A stretch of DNA of 64,000 nt from Thermohalobaculum sp038534135. GTDB lineage: Bacteria > Pseudomonadota > Alphaproteobacteria > Rhodobacterales > Rhodobacteraceae. The stretch covers positions 30,329 through 94,328 of the forward strand of contig JBCAXJ010000012.1 in NCBI GenBank assembly GCA_038534135.1, in the 5' to 3' direction. This document shows, piece by piece, positions 25,624 through 33,963 of the stretch (positions within the stretch are counted from its first letter, which is position 1; each line of letters opens with the position of its first letter). The translations under genes were made by a program, and so were the position numbers. Under the pieces are notes generated by a model. The model worked only from the letters and a program-made list of their open reading frames with translations. It made no database searches and was not told the DNA's origin.

Positions 25624-26811
25624 TCAGGCGACCTGTACGCCCTGAACCCAGGCCGCACGGACCATCGGGATGTGTTCGTTGATCGCGAACCGCACGAAGT
25701 CTGCGCGTGTCCCGGCTTCCAGGGCCCCACGATCGAGCAGATTTGTTGCCTTCGCGGGTGCCGCCGTCACGGTCGCCAATCCCTGCGCCATATTCCCCAA
25801 ACGCTCGCCGAGCATCACTGCTCCCATCAAAAGTGCAGCTGGCACGTAATCCGAGGACAGGATGTCCAAAAGGCCGGCATCTGCGAGCTCATGCGCCGCA
25901 ACGTTGCCCGAGTGCGACCCCCCGCGAACAACGTTCGGCGCCCCCATCATCACGGCGATGTTCTTCTCATGGCAAGCGCGGGCTGCATCCATCGTCGTGG
26001 GAAACTCGGCCAGTTGGACACCGTTTGACGCCGATTGATCGACGTGCTCGACAAGGGTGTCGTCGTGGCTCGCCAGGATCGCGCCCAGTTCCTTCGCACG
26101 GCGGATACCCGCTTGCTCGTGGGCAGGACCAAACTTCTCCTTGATCGACCGGAGCTTTGCAAAGTGATCCTCGATATCGGAGCCAGACATGGAATGCTTG
26201 CCGGACAGATAGGTGCGAAACTGTGCCAGATCAGCAAACTGCCGCTGCCCGGGAGTATGGTCCATCAAACTAACGAGGCCGATCCGATCCTCGGTCCCAA
26301 ATTCTGCCAGCTCCTCCACCAGAGTCTCAGAGCAGATCTCGGCACGCAGATGGATGAAATGGCTGATCTTCAGGAGATGTTTGGCGCGCAGATCCAGAAT
26401 TTCGGTGCAGGTTTCGCGCGCATATTTGCCGTATTTCGATTTTGTCTCGGACAGGATCGACCCGACCCGCAATGCGTCAAACACCGTCGTGATCCCGGTC
26501 GAGGCCAGTTCGGCATCATGGGCGATGATCGCGTTCCTGCGAGGCCACTTCACGCCGGGTCTCGGGACCAGATGGCGCTCCAGATTGTCCGTGTGGAGCT
26601 CGACCAGCCCCGGCGCCAGATAATTGCCCTCGCAGTCTACAGCGCCTGGGACAGATGATCGGCCCTGAGCAACCTCGGCGATACGACCGGCGACGACCCG
26701 GACGGAGCCCCCAATGACCTCATCCTCCAGAACAAGTCGTGCGTTCGTCAGAACCGTTTCACCGGCTGCAACCGGGGTCGCGGATCGTGCCTCGGCACTC
26801 GCATCATTCAT
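25624..26811 (-). CDS. phnM: Alpha-D-ribose 1-methylphosphonate 5-triphosphate diphosphatase
   Basis: Amidohydrolase-superfamily enzyme that removes pyrophosphate from ribose-methylphosphonate triphosphate before C-P cleavage. The 395 residues contain the metal motif GLVELHTDNLERHLVPRPGV, the MDHTPGQRQF block, ILASHDDTLVEHV and SSDYVPAALL near the end. The ATG at 26811 is used; the frame is open for 27 more non-conserved codons. It is divergent from the DUF1045 gene at 26915 and separate from the main phn operon. Confidence 0.95.
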   Translation of the reverse strand: MNDASAEARSATPVAAGETVLTNARLVLEDEVIGGSVRVVAGRIAEVAQGRSSVPGAVDCEGNYLAPGLVELHTDNLERHLVPRPGVKWPRRNAIIAHDAELASTGITTVFDALRVGSILSETKSKYGKYARETCTEILDLRAKHLLKISHFIHLRAEICSETLVEELAEFGTEDRIGLVSLMDHTPGQRQFADLAQFRTYLSGKHSMSGSDIEDHFAKLRSIKEKFGPAHEQAGIRRAKELGAILASHDDTLVEHVDQSASNGVQLAEFPTTMDAARACHEKNIAVMMGAPNVVRGGSHSGNVAAHELADAGLLDILSSDYVPAALLMGAVMLGERLGNMAQGLATVTAAPAKATNLLDRGALEAGTRADFVRFAINEHIPMVRAAWVQGVQVA

Positions 26812-26914
26812 GGCGGTCTCCGTCTGCCGCGAGCATGTCGCATGTGATCGTCGCAGTTTTGTGACAAAGCGGTGCAAGAACCGCGCAATCAAATCTCAGG
26901 GGATCGCCTGAACT

Positions 26915-27601
26915 GTGTCTGAATTCACCCGATATGCCGTCTACTACGCGCCCCCTGTCGATTCCGATCTCGCGCGGTTCGGAGCCTCGTGGCTTGGCTG
27001 GGATGCCAACAGCGCCCGGACCTTGGCGCATCCGGAATGCGGCGTAGATGTCGCCCGAGTCACGGCGACGCCCAGGAAGTACGGATTTCATGGCACGCTG
27101 ACCTCGCCACTGCGCCTGAAGTCCGGCGCTTCGGTGGATCAGCTTTCGGCCGCTGCGCGAGCCATCGCCACCACCTCGGCGCCGTTCGAAGCCGCACCTC
27201 TTGTCCTGAAACACCTGGGCCACTTTCTCGCGCTGGCGCCTTCGGCACCGTCCGGCGATCTGAACGCCCTGCACGCATCGCTCGTGCGTGGCCTGCTCGC
27301 ATTTCGAGACGCGCTGACAGAGGATGATTTGCGGAAGAGGCGCGCGAACGGTCTGACCGATCGGCAAGAGAAGCTGCTCCGGGATTGGGGATATCCCTAT
27401 GTGCTCGAAGAGTTCCGGTTTCATCTGACGCTGTCCGGCCGTCTCGACGCGGAAGAAGCCCGCGAGCTTGAAGCCGTCCTAACACCTCTAACCGAACCGT
27501 TCTGTAACGCCCCGTTCGAGGTCACGGAAATTGCGATGTTCGGTGAACGCGCTGCTGATGGACAGTTCCAGATCATCGAGCGCTACCCATTGGCCGGCTG
27601 A
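26915..27601 (+). CDS. DUF1045 phosphonate-metabolism protein (2H phosphoesterase-like)
   Basis: A 228-residue protein of the DUF1045 family, usually encoded with C-P lyase genes. Two HxT/S-type motifs are visible: YGFHGTLTSPLRL and FRFHLTLSGRL, the signature of the 2H phosphoesterase fold. This agrees with a role in cyclic-phosphate ribose chemistry (a PhnP-like step); that role is inferred. The start is a GTG at 26915. Its last 19 bases overlap the convergent phnN 3' end. It faces away from phnM, with 103 bases between for shared promoters. Confidence 0.85.
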   Translation: MSEFTRYAVYYAPPVDSDLARFGASWLGWDANSARTLAHPECGVDVARVTATPRKYGFHGTLTSPLRLKSGASVDQLSAAARAIATTSAPFEAAPLVLKHLGHFLALAPSAPSGDLNALHASLVRGLLAFRDALTEDDLRKRRANGLTDRQEKLLRDWGYPYVLEEFRFHLTLSGRLDAEEARELEAVLTPLTEPFCNAPFEVTEIAMFGERAADGQFQIIERYPLAG

Positions 27602-28131
27602 GGCAGCGCCGCCCGAAACGCCGCGACGGCAGTTCTCAGATCGCCACCGTTCTCGACCGTGATCACATCGTCCCCAACAGGCGGGGCAAAACCTGCCCGC
27701 TTAAGACGCTCCGCGATGTCTTCGGCAGTTTCGCGCCCGCGTTGTGCGAGCCGTTCGGCTAAGACAGCCACGGGGGCCGCGACCACGATGACTCGGAAGC
27801 ACTCGAAACGCTGCCGCCCGGTCTCGATCACATTTCGGGAAAGATTGGCAATCACGCTGAAGCCCGAAGCAAGGTGAGCATCTACGATGATCGGGATGCC
27901 ATAACTCAGGCCATGAGCCTCCCAGTGTAAGGCGAATGCCCCGGCTTCGCGGCGGCGTGCGAACTCGGCAGCGTCGACGCTCTCGTAGTCCTCGCTGTCC
28001 GGCGCGGGCGGTCGCGTGATCACGCGTCGCGCGAGCATCAAGTCAGTGCGCCCGGCCATTGCTTCGCGGATCAAGGTGTCCTTGCCTGCACCAGACGGCC
28101 CGACCACCGCGACGAAAGCCCCTCGGATCAT
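27583..28131 (-). CDS. phnN: Ribose 1,5-bisphosphokinase PhnN
   Basis: Phosphorylates ribose 1,5-bisphosphate to PRPP, the last step that returns the C-P lyase ribose product to metabolism. The 182 residues have a guanylate-kinase-like fold with Walker A VVGPSGAGKDTLIREAM, ITRPPAPDSEDYESV and GFSVIANLSRNVI. The ATG at 28131 overlaps the phnL stop (ATGA), so the two are coupled. The 3' end overlaps the DUF1045 gene. Confidence 0.93.
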   Translation of the reverse strand: MIRGAFVAVVGPSGAGKDTLIREAMAGRTDLMLARRVITRPPAPDSEDYESVDAAEFARRREAGAFALHWEAHGLSYGIPIIVDAHLASGFSVIANLSRNVIETGRQRFECFRVIVVAAPVAVLAERLAQRGRETAEDIAERLKRAGFAPPVGDDVITVENGGDLRTAVAAFRAALPQPANG

Positions 28132-28808
28132 GCCACCATCGGCGTGAAGGCCGAGACATTGACCTCGCGCGAGCAAACTCTTTGTCGCGCGTCGACATCG
28201 TGGAAGATTCCAACGATCGCAGCGCCCCCATCGCGGGCCTCCTCGATCATTTGCAACACGGTTTCGCGGTTTGTCCGATCCAGCGAGGCCGTCGGTTCAT
28301 CCAACAGCAGCGCCGGATAGGCGTGCGCGAAGCCGCGCGCGATGTTCACGCGTTGCTGTTCCCCGCCCGAGAACGTCAACGGCGACAGGGTCCACAACGC
28401 TTCAGGTATCCGAACCCGTGCAAGCAGGTCGCGGGCGCGCGCCCGTGCTGCGTCCTCAGATGTGCCGATCGCCAGCAGCGGCTCGGCGACGACGTCGATG
28501 GTCGGCACCCGAGGTACCACACGCAAGAACTGGCTGACATAGCCGAGCGTCTTGCGCCGCAGCGCGAGGATCTCACGTGGTTCCGCGCCGACAACTTCGA
28601 CCGCGCCGACCCGGATCGAACCCGCCTGCGTCAGGTAGTTGCCGTAGATCATCCGCATCAGGGTCGATTTTCCTGATCCTGACACTCCTGTCAGGGCGAC
28701 GCACTCCCCGGGTGCAACCGTCAGATTTCCATCCTCCAACACAGAAATCACGGTGCTGCCATGCTGGTGCAGTGTGAAGCTTTTCGACACGTTCTGGACG
28801 TCAATCAT
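28128..28808 (-). CDS. phnL: C-P lyase system ABC-type ATPase PhnL
   Basis: ABC-type ATPase of 226 residues that works with the C-P lyase core rather than in transport. Motifs: Walker A GVSGSGKSTLMRM, Q-loop near YVSQFLRVVPRV (a PhnL trait), signature LTFSGGEQQRVNIARG and Walker B LLLDEPTASLD. It follows phnK after two bases and is coupled to phnN by a four-base overlap. Confidence 0.95.
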   Translation of the reverse strand: MIDVQNVSKSFTLHQHGSTVISVLEDGNLTVAPGECVALTGVSGSGKSTLMRMIYGNYLTQAGSIRVGAVEVVGAEPREILALRRKTLGYVSQFLRVVPRVPTIDVVAEPLLAIGTSEDAARARARDLLARVRIPEALWTLSPLTFSGGEQQRVNIARGFAHAYPALLLDEPTASLDRTNRETVLQMIEEARDGGAAIVGIFHDVDARQRVCSREVNVSAFTPMVA

Positions 28809-28810
28809 CG

Positions 28811-29584
28811 TCAGACCCTCAATACCGAACTGACCAACAATTGTGTGTACGCGTGTTGCGGGTCATCGAGCACCTGATCCGTAAGGCCGGTCTCGACCAC
28901 ATGCCCGTCCTTCATAACCATCAGCCGATCGGCCAGCAGACGCACGACCCCCATGTCGTGAGTGACGACGATGGCACTGAGCCCGAGTGAGCGCACCAGC
29001 CCACGCAGCAGATCAAGCAAGCGGGCTTGAACCGATACGTCCAACCCGCCCGTAGGCTCGTCCATGAAGACCAGCCGCGGGCCCGTCACCAGGTTTCGAG
29101 CGATCTGCAAGCGCTGCTGCATTCCGCCGGAAAATGCCGAGGGCCTGTCGTCGATCCGATCCTCCGAAATCTCGACCTTGTCGAGCCAGTCGAGCGCCGC
29201 ACCCCGGATCTTGCCGTAGTGACGCGCGCCGACGGCCATCAGACGCTCGCCGACATTTCCGCCAGCGCTGACCGACATGCGAAGGCCATCGCGGGGGTTC
29301 TGGTGCACGAACGCCCAGTCCGTCCGACCCAGCATCCGCCGCTCGGGCTCAGACATCGTCAGCGTGTCTCGCGGCCCATCCACCCGCGTATTGAAGATAA
29401 CTTTGCCTTTATCCGGCGCCAGATGCCCGGCCAGGCAATTCAGGAGCGTGGATTTGCCCGACCCCGATTCACCAACGACGCCAAGCACTTCGCCTTCGTA
29501 GAGGTCAAAAGACACCCCTGTACAGCCGATGCGCTGACCGTAAAACTTCGAGAGATCTTCGACACGCAGTAACGGAGTCATCAC
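28811..29584 (-). CDS. phnK: C-P lyase system ABC-type ATPase PhnK
   Basis: 257 residues. PhnK binds the PhnGHIJ core at PhnJ and, with PhnL, couples ATP use to turnover. Walker A GESGSGKSTLLN, RTDWAFVHQNPRDGLRM (PhnK Q-loop), SAFSGGMQQRLQIARN and LVFMDEPTGGLDVSVQ are all present. The start overlaps the stop of the NIPSNAP gene by four bases, so that gene is firmly inside the operon. Confidence 0.95.
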   Translation of the reverse strand: MMTPLLRVEDLSKFYGQRIGCTGVSFDLYEGEVLGVVGESGSGKSTLLNCLAGHLAPDKGKVIFNTRVDGPRDTLTMSEPERRMLGRTDWAFVHQNPRDGLRMSVSAGGNVGERLMAVGARHYGKIRGAALDWLDKVEISEDRIDDRPSAFSGGMQQRLQIARNLVTGPRLVFMDEPTGGLDVSVQARLLDLLRGLVRSLGLSAIVVTHDMGVVRLLADRLMVMKDGHVVETGLTDQVLDDPQHAYTQLLVSSVLRV

Positions 29585-29916
29585 AGGTCTCCCAGAGCCT
29601 GCGAATATTTCGTCGGCGCAAGTACGAACTCGTCGATGCCGTTGACGAAGCTACCGTGCTTCGCAGCGGTCACCCGTTTGATCTCGGCCCACTCCTCGTC
29701 GGCCATGAACTTCTCCCAGCATGATCGCATTTCGTCCTCGTCCCGCCAGGCGAGCAGGTAGACGAAGAACACCTTGTCTTCCTTTCGGCTCTCCCACATC
29801 GCGAGGATGCGGAACCCATGCCGCTCGAAGATCGGGCAAGCCTGATCGCGGAATCGGTCGTGGAACGGCCCGGCATTGCTTTCTGGGATCTCGTAAATCC
29901 GCAACTGATTGATCAT
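29581..29916 (-). CDS. NIPSNAP family protein inside the phn operon
   Basis: A 111-residue ferredoxin-like alpha-beta barrel (dimeric, NIPSNAP-type): MINQLRIYEIPES, then FRDQACPIFERHGFRILAMWE, VFFVYLLAWRDEDEM and SCWEKFMADEEW, the usual order. NIPSNAP proteins have no settled enzymatic role; relatives may bind small ligands. Both ends overlap phn genes by four bases (phnJ upstream, phnK downstream), so it is made in step with the C-P lyase. That placement suggests a role in phosphonate use, which is inference. Confidence 0.85.
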   Translation of the reverse strand: MINQLRIYEIPESNAGPFHDRFRDQACPIFERHGFRILAMWESRKEDKVFFVYLLAWRDEDEMRSCWEKFMADEEWAEIKRVTAAKHGSFVNGIDEFVLAPTKYSQALGDL

Positions 29917-30785
29917 GCTGCATCCTCAGATTGGTAGGGCGCGCCCTGTTCACCGACATGTCCGGCTTCCCGGCGCTCGCGGCAGAAGTCGGTATCCGAG
30001 CACACGAACATCCGCCCGCCATCGTCATCGACGATAACTTCGTCCAGATAGCTGTCTTCGGCTCCACACAGCGCACAGGGTTTCTCCGCACGCATGCGCT
30101 CGAAGGGATAATCCTCGAAGTCGAGACTGACGACCTGGGTATAGGGCGGCACCGCATAGATGCGTTGCTCCCGCCCTGCACCAAACAATTGCAGCGCGCC
30201 CATCTCCATCTTCGGATTGTCGAACTTCGGGATCGGCGAGGGGTCCATCACATACCGGCCCTCGACCTTGACCGGGTAAGCGTAGGCCGTCGCGATCTGA
30301 CCATGTTGGCTGATGTCCTCGTACAGCTTTACGTGCATCAAGCCGTATTCTTCGAGCGCGTGCATCTTGCGCGTTTCGGTCTCACGCGGCTCCAGAAAGC
30401 GCAAAGGCTCTGGGATCGGCACCTGGTAGACAAGGATCTGCCCCTCGGTCAGATCACGCTCCGGGATGCGGTGGCGGGTCTGGATCACGGTCGCCTCGGC
30501 GGTCTCCTCCGTCGTCTCGACACCCGCTGTCTTCTGGAAGAACTTGCGGATTGAGACGGCATTCGTCGTGTCGTCCGCGCCCTGATCTATCACCTTCAGC
30601 ACGTCCTCGGGCACCAGGCAGGACGCCGTGACCTGCACCCCCCCGGTCCCCCAGCCATACGGCATCGGCATCTCACGGCTGGCGAACGGCACCTGATACC
30701 CGGGGATCGCCACGGCCTTCAGCAACGCGCGCCGGATCATCCGCTTGGTCTGCTCATCCAGATAAGCAAAATTGTAGTCGCTCAT
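29913..30785 (-). CDS. phnJ: Carbon-phosphorus lyase, radical SAM subunit PhnJ
   Basis: Cleaves the C-P bond of ribose-1-phosphonate 5-phosphate, releasing methane from methylphosphonate, with a 4Fe-4S cluster and SAM. The 290 residues contain the N-terminal AIPGYQVPFASREMPMPYGW (conserved Gly radical region) and C-terminal cysteines at 237, 240, 262 and 268, whose spacing equals that of the E. coli enzyme (C241, C244, C266, C272). It overlaps the HAD gene upstream and the NIPSNAP gene downstream by four bases each. Confidence 0.97.
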   Translation of the reverse strand: MSDYNFAYLDEQTKRMIRRALLKAVAIPGYQVPFASREMPMPYGWGTGGVQVTASCLVPEDVLKVIDQGADDTTNAVSIRKFFQKTAGVETTEETAEATVIQTRHRIPERDLTEGQILVYQVPIPEPLRFLEPRETETRKMHALEEYGLMHVKLYEDISQHGQIATAYAYPVKVEGRYVMDPSPIPKFDNPKMEMGALQLFGAGREQRIYAVPPYTQVVSLDFEDYPFERMRAEKPCALCGAEDSYLDEVIVDDDGGRMFVCSDTDFCRERREAGHVGEQGAPYQSEDAA

Positions 30786-31384
30786 ACTGGCAACTCCCGG
30801 TCACGCAGCGCGGCTCTCAGATCGTCCGGTCCGGTGAACAGAATACCGTCGATCCCCAACGCGTTCGCAGCTTCGATGTTCCTGGGACTGTCATCGATGA
30901 AAATGCAGTCCCCTGCGGCCAACCCGTTCCGGCTCAACAGGCAGTGATAGATCGCCGGGTCAGGTTTGATCAGCTTCTCTTCGCCCGAAACGACGACGTC
31001 CCAGAGTAGATTCAGAAAATCAAACTGCTGGCGCGCGATCGTGAATTTCTCGGCGGGATAGTTTGTGATCCCATACAGGGGTGTATGGGCAGCATGCAGG
31101 GCGCGCAGAACCTCGACTGAACCATCGATCACGTGATCGATCGAGCGGTCCCAGTCGCTGTCATATTTCGCCAGGATGTCCGCATGATGTGGAAACGCGC
31201 GCGCATGAGCGGCGACTGCATCGGCAAATGTTCGCCCTCGATCCTGCTCCTTGTGCCAATCCATGAAGGCTATTTCGTCGAGGAACGCCTCAACGTCGGC
31301 CATGGAATCGAAGTCCTCGACCCAGATCTGGCGCGGGTCCCAGAACAGCAGTACCTGGCCGACATCGAAGATCACGGATTTCAT
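30782..31384 (-). CDS. HAD-superfamily hydrolase inside the phn operon
   Basis: A 200-residue HAD-IA phosphatase of the YihX type. Motif I is VIFDVGQVLLFWDP (Asp nucleophile), motif II is YGITNYP, the Lys is in EEKLIKPDPAIY and motif III is CIFIDDSPRNIEAA. Relatives dephosphorylate sugar or nucleotide phosphates. It overlaps phnJ by four bases (ATGA), so it is co-translated with the C-P lyase, and could handle a ribose-phosphate product; this is inference. The 385-base gap to phnI upstream contains two small genes on the other strand. Confidence 0.9.
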   Translation of the reverse strand: MKSVIFDVGQVLLFWDPRQIWVEDFDSMADVEAFLDEIAFMDWHKEQDRGRTFADAVAAHARAFPHHADILAKYDSDWDRSIDHVIDGSVEVLRALHAAHTPLYGITNYPAEKFTIARQQFDFLNLLWDVVVSGEEKLIKPDPAIYHCLLSRNGLAAGDCIFIDDSPRNIEAANALGIDGILFTGPDDLRAALRDRELPV

Positions 31385-31446
31385 GTTTTGGGACTCCGCG
31401 CAACTTGTGATAGATTTGTCGTGAGATCGTCGCAGGATGCAAACAC

Positions 31447-31611
31447 ATGTTGGACCCCGTTGTGATCACACTCTCGCTGCTGGCAGCGCTCGTCTGCCTC
31501 GCGTTCTATGTCGCAAAGAACCCTGAGTTTCGGGCGTATATCAAGGGCGGGAATGACAGCGAGGACGCTGGCGACCTGCACGATACGCCCGCCAATGGCG
31601 ACTGCCGGTAA
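31447..31611 (+). CDS. Tiny single-pass membrane protein, antisense within phn operon gap
   Basis: A 54-residue frame with an AGGAT site just upstream. Residues about 5-23 (VVITLSLLAALVCLAFYVA) form one membrane helix, followed by a polar, acidic tail (GGNDSEDAGDLHDTPANGD). It lies in the phnI-HAD gap on the opposite strand. No family recognised. Length and composition fit a small membrane protein, but at this size a chance frame cannot be excluded. Confidence 0.45.
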   Translation: MLDPVVITLSLLAALVCLAFYVAKNPEFRAYIKGGNDSEDAGDLHDTPANGDCR

Positions 31612-31635
31612 TCGAAAGAGTCTGGAAGTTCGAGT

Positions 31636-31767
31636 ATGGGAGTGTTCCCGGCAATCGGCCTTATCATCATCCTTGCAGTCGTGGTTCTGCTCGTTCTGCG
31701 TCGCGGCGGAGGCGGTGATCATGACGGCGGTGGCGGCGGTCATCCATCTGGGGACGGAGGCATCTAA
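31636..31767 (+). CDS. Tiny membrane protein with Gly/His/Asp-rich tail
   Basis: A 43-residue frame 24 bases after the previous one, with GGAAG seven bases before its ATG. A helix (FPAIGLIIILAVVVLLVL) is followed by RR and a tail of Gly, His and Asp (GGGGDHDGGGGGHPSGDGG) that could bind metal. It ends two bases before the phnI stop on the opposite strand. Small proteins with one helix and a Gly/His tail are known in proteobacteria but I cannot name this one. Confidence 0.45.
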   Translation: MGVFPAIGLIIILAVVVLLVLRRGGGGDHDGGGGGHPSGDGGI

Positions 31768-31769
31768 GG

Positions 31770-32855
31770 TCATTCTGCGGCCTCCCGTGCCGCGAGGGCT
31801 TTGGCCCGGATCTTGCGGATCAGTTCTAGTTCGGACTGGAAATCCACGTAATGTGGCAGCTTGATGTGCTCGACGAAGCCCGTCGCCTGGATGTTGTCCG
31901 CGTGATACAGCACGAATTCCTGATCCTGCGCCGGGGCGCCGACATTGTCCTCGCCCAGTTCCTCCCAGCGCAATGCCCGGTCGACCAGCGCCATCGAAAT
32001 TGCCTTGCGCTCGGACTGACCAAACACCAGACCGTAGCCCCGCGTGAACTGAGGCGGTTCGGTCTTTGACCCGACGAACTGGTTCACCGTTTCGCATTCC
32101 GTCACCGTGATCTCTGCAATCTCGATTGCGAAGCCAAGTTCCGGGATATCCATCTCAACAGCGACTTCGCCAATGCGCAATTCGCCGACAAACGGATGAT
32201 TGCGCCCATATCCGCGCTGCGTCGAATAGGCCATGCCCAGCAGGAATCCCTCGTCCCCGCGCGTGAGCGATTGCAAACGAAGCGGACGCTCGGCGGGTAT
32301 TTCCAATGGCTCACGGGTAAGATCAGGCGGTGTCTCGTCGGTTTCGGGCTCGACCTGGATCAATCCCTCCTTGTGCAGGAACTCCGTAATGTGCGGTTTC
32401 GGTTCCGGCTCGACAGGGGTGTCTTGAGACTCTGATAACGCTTCGCCCTCGGCCGCCAATGCGAAATCCAATAGGCGGTGCGTGTAGTCGAAGGTTGGCC
32501 CTAGGATCTGCCCGCCTGGCGCATCCTTGTAGGTGGCTGAGATCCGGCGGATACATGTCATCGCGCCGGTATCAATCGGGTTCGAGGCACCGAACCGTGG
32601 CAACGTCGTCCGATAGGCACGGATCAGGAAGATCGCCTCGATCAAATCGCCGCGCGCCTGCTTGATTGCCAGTGCCGCGAGGTCTTCGTCATAGAGCGAC
32701 CCTTCGGCCATGACCCGGGCGACCGACAATGCCAACTGCTCGCGGAGTTGAACCAGCGTCAAGCCCGGCAAGGAAGCATCTCCGCGCCGCTTTTGCGCAA
32801 GCCAGGCATGGGCCGCATCGATGGCCTTCTCGCCGCCCTTGGTCGCTACGTACAT
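31770..32855 (-). CDS. phnI: Carbon-phosphorus lyase core subunit PhnI
   Basis: 361 residues. PhnI, with PhnG, H and L, swaps adenine of ATP for methylphosphonate to give ribose 1-methylphosphonate 5-triphosphate. It starts MYVATKGGEKAIDAAHAWL as relatives do, and carries GMAYSTQRGYGRNHPFVGELR, ECETVNQFVGSKTEPPQFTRGYG, and LPHYVDFQSELELIRKIR at the end. It follows phnH after three bases. After it the operon is interrupted by a 385-base gap before the HAD gene. Confidence 0.96.
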   Translation of the reverse strand: MYVATKGGEKAIDAAHAWLAQKRRGDASLPGLTLVQLREQLALSVARVMAEGSLYDEDLAALAIKQARGDLIEAIFLIRAYRTTLPRFGASNPIDTGAMTCIRRISATYKDAPGGQILGPTFDYTHRLLDFALAAEGEALSESQDTPVEPEPKPHITEFLHKEGLIQVEPETDETPPDLTREPLEIPAERPLRLQSLTRGDEGFLLGMAYSTQRGYGRNHPFVGELRIGEVAVEMDIPELGFAIEIAEITVTECETVNQFVGSKTEPPQFTRGYGLVFGQSERKAISMALVDRALRWEELGEDNVGAPAQDQEFVLYHADNIQATGFVEHIKLPHYVDFQSELELIRKIRAKALAAREAAE

Positions 32856-32858
32856 CGC

Positions 32859-33425
32859 TCAGGCCTCCACACGGGTTGTCCGGGGAACGCCCGCCAACTG
32901 CTCGCCACAGGTCAGGAAAAAGTCCAGACCCTGCGGGAACAGCGAACCGTTTGACTGGAAGACCGCAGGCGATGGCACGGTCAGCCACGCCTCGTCGCGG
33001 ATCCCCGGCCCGGTCAGGCGATGCTCATTGCTGAGTTCAGGCACTTCGACAATCAGGGTCGCCGAACGGTCCGGATAGTCCGGCGTTCCGATAGGGAACT
33101 CATCGAGAGGAAGCATCTCGTCCCAGCGTCCGAAGGCGAACTGAGCCGACACCCGATCACCGATCGGTGCACCCGTGTGAAAGCGGAACCAGTCCTGCAC
33201 ACCCTGCCCGGCGACGCTTGGCGCCAGCCATAGAGGGGTGTCGGGATCGCACAGGGTCAGCGCCAAACAAGCTGCGGCACGGGACAAGGACGCCGGCGCG
33301 GTCGCTCCAGTTACCGTGTGGACCTGACCTGGTCGGGACATCGCATCCAACGCGGCACGGAAGGCAAGTGCCGCATCAACCGGAGGGTTCTGAAACCCGC
33401 CCTCCATACTTTCGGCGCGCATCAT
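32859..33425 (-). CDS. phnH: Carbon-phosphorus lyase core subunit PhnH
   Basis: 188 residues, a structural subunit of the PhnGHIJ complex with a degenerate PLP-transferase-like fold. Family blocks are ALAFRAALDAMSRPGQ near the start, LTLCDPDTPLWLAP and GPGIRDEAWLTVP in the second half. The ATG at 33425 overlaps the phnG stop (ATGA). Confidence 0.94.
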   Translation of the reverse strand: MMRAESMEGGFQNPPVDAALAFRAALDAMSRPGQVHTVTGATAPASLSRAAACLALTLCDPDTPLWLAPSVAGQGVQDWFRFHTGAPIGDRVSAQFAFGRWDEMLPLDEFPIGTPDYPDRSATLIVEVPELSNEHRLTGPGIRDEAWLTVPSPAVFQSNGSLFPQGLDFFLTCGEQLAGVPRTTRVEA

Positions 33426-33877
33426 CCTTCGCCTCGAACCATCGTGAAGAAATCGACCCGGGTCTTTTCGGCCTCGCCAGCCGTCGCCGCGCGGCGCTTG
33501 TCGTGAGCTTCACGAAGCGGTTCGACAACCTCGCGGCGCACATCCTCTGCGGCCGCTCCCTGCAGCATCGCATCGCACATGGCGGCTTTGCTGGCCTGAT
33601 CGCGATCACGGCCGGGCACGTAGGCATGCCCGACAGAGCCGTCTTCGAGCCGCAACGAACACCGCGTGACCGTCATCTCACCAAGATTGAACGGCGCACC
33701 GGTCGCACCCGCGCGGCCACGCACCATAACCGCGCCGATCTCCGGTGGACGCAGCCACGTGAAGCTCGGGGCGTTTCCAAGGCGTTTAAAACACGCGCTC
33801 AGATCCTCCGCCGGGGCCTTTGCCATTACGGACATCCAGTCGCGCCGGGCTGCGTCGGAAGGTTCGGCAGTCTGCAT
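33422..33877 (-). CDS. phnG: Carbon-phosphorus lyase core subunit PhnG
   Basis: 151 residues, first gene of the operon. The family blocks RDWMSVMAKAP, RPPEIGAVMVRGRAGATGAPFNLGEMTVTRCSLRL and GHAYVPGRDRDQA are in order. It is divergent from phnF, with 86 bases between that hold an inverted repeat likely to be the PhnF operator. Confidence 0.95.
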   Translation of the reverse strand: MQTAEPSDAARRDWMSVMAKAPAEDLSACFKRLGNAPSFTWLRPPEIGAVMVRGRAGATGAPFNLGEMTVTRCSLRLEDGSVGHAYVPGRDRDQASKAAMCDAMLQGAAAEDVRREVVEPLREAHDKRRAATAGEAEKTRVDFFTMVRGEG

Positions 33878-33894
33878 TTCGACAACTCACCAAG

Positions 33895-33922
33895 TTGTAT
33901 ATATTACTAGACAACTATACAA
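33895..33922. promoter_or_regulatory. Probable PhnF operator in the phnG-phnF divergent region
   Basis: TTGTATA (33895-33901) and TATACAA (33916-33922) are exact inverted copies with 14 bases between, inside an AT-rich patch, and each arm is preceded by AG or AC (AGTTGTATA / ACTTGTATA). GntR/HutC-type regulators bind such repeats. It covers the space where both promoters should lie, so autorepression and phnG control are plausible. Confidence 0.55.
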
Positions 33923-33963
33923 GTTTGACCTACCCTTGCCAAGAAGGAAATCGCGAACTTTTC

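Noticed and set aside
26812..26914. PhoB box between phnM and the DUF1045 gene
   Set aside because: A GTGACAAAGCGGTGCAAG stretch recalls a PHO box, but the second half-site deviates and I cannot score it by eye.
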